From NCBI GenBank assembly GCA_024734555.1, contig JANPWX010020199.1:1179985-1243984 (forward strand): 64,000 nucleotides of DNA, read 5' to 3'. Source of the DNA: Trochalopteron elliotii (lineage: Eukaryota; Chordata; Aves; Passeriformes; Leiothrichidae). The notes under the pieces were generated by a model. That model was not told where the DNA came from, ran no database searches, and worked only from the letters and a program-made list of their open reading frames with translations. Shown here piece after piece: positions 63,289-64,000 of this stretch. The translations under genes were made by a program, and so were the position numbers. The number at the start of each line of letters is the position of its first letter. Position 1 is the stretch's first letter.

Positions 63289-64000
63289 GTGTATTTCATA
63301 TTTCATCTACATTAGTCTGTTTTTACTGTCACTTTAAGACTCAGCAGCCCAGGAAACCGAACTTATGTGTTTTACACCGGGTTCACAGGAGAGGGAATGG
63401 GGGATCCCTTTAAAAAACAGGAACAGATGTGTGTGGAGCTCTTCTTCTCTTGTCTTCTGGCTATCCAGGGGGTGGCATGGGGCAGATCTCTGAGTGGCAA
63501 CCAAGAAGCTACATTTTGCAATCCAAAATTTAGCCAGAGTGAATTTTGCAACAACTTTTCACTGCTGCTGCTCAGGACAGCCATACTGTGCTGTCCCGTT
63601 TGGTGGGGTAGTTTTCTTTTGTTCTCCCTGAGCTTTGGAGAATTTCACAATACCTTTCTCTCCAGCTGCTCTGCCAGGCCAGGAGAGATCAGAGAGAGGC
63701 TGCATGAGTTCCAGCTGCTGACTGCAGCTGCTGTGCCATGCTAGGAAGCTTGACCATCTTTCAATGAGTTCCAGCCCCAGAGGGTGATCAGCACTGCAAA
63801 AGTTGGAAAGTGTCTTCCAGTGTCCCAGCAGCATTGATTTGTTTTGGACAAAGAATAGTATCTCGGTTGTTGCTATTTTTCTTTTTAGTAAGCCTTTTTC
63901 ACTTAGATCTTCCCACATTCATTTTTCCATATTGATGAAAGGGGAGTGGTTAAAACTAAAGGGGAGATAACTTACTTTTGAGTCTCTCTTCTATATAATT
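63289..64000 (+). mobile_element. Possible further LTR, cut by the window edge
   Basis: After the CR1 similarity ends abruptly there is a possible TG start (TGTGTATTTCATATTTC, 63288 onward). It is followed by a less AT-rich stretch with repeated CTGCTG/CAGCTGC blocks and then a T-rich part with AGTAAG near 63.89 kb. The composition and position resemble other LTRs of this window, but I see no end and no target duplication. Plus and minus frames here (63367-63744, 63559-63918) are not supported as genes. Confidence 0.35.

Overview
The window looks like bird genomic DNA, most likely from a songbird (passerine). It is an AT-rich vertebrate intron landscape with CR1 LINE fragments and several long terminal repeats (LTRs) of avian endogenous-retrovirus type. 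The only host gene I can support is the middle of MCTP1 (multiple C2 and transmembrane domain protein 1), on the + strand. There are no bacterial-type genes, CRISPR arrays, rRNAs or tRNAs that I can recognise.

Layout. 1-8947 is intron, with one eroded CR1 fragment near 4.8-5.2 kb. Seven MCTP1 exons follow at 8948-9134, 14063-14156, 26463-26565, 28719-28821, 29168-29269, 29615-29689 and 31243-31362. Joined, they give 784 nt, read through without a stop, and every junction phase agrees. They encode the end of the second C2 domain, a linker, the whole third C2 domain with all its acidic calcium ligands, and the linker up to just before the first membrane helix. Earlier exons (first C2, most of the second) and later exons (the two membrane helices and the C-terminus) lie outside the window.

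From 31363 to the end I find no further exon, so the 3' intron would be more than 32 kb. Its first part, about 31.4-50.9 kb, is quiet AT-rich DNA with a few simple repeats. The part from about 50.9 kb to the end is crowded with mobile elements: a pair of related CpG-rich LTRs flanking about 0.8 kb; an LTR with a TATA box and polyadenylation signal; one LTR inserted in the opposite orientation inside another; a CR1 LINE split by a solo LTR with a perfect 5-bp target duplication; and probably one more LTR running off the right edge.

The most interesting host signal is a GC-AG intron (14157-26462) inside the part of the gene encoding calcium-binding loop 1 of the third C2 domain. A strong GT donor lies 39 nt downstream, in frame and without a stop. 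Its use would add 13 residues to the loop. I found no undescribed multi-gene system here.
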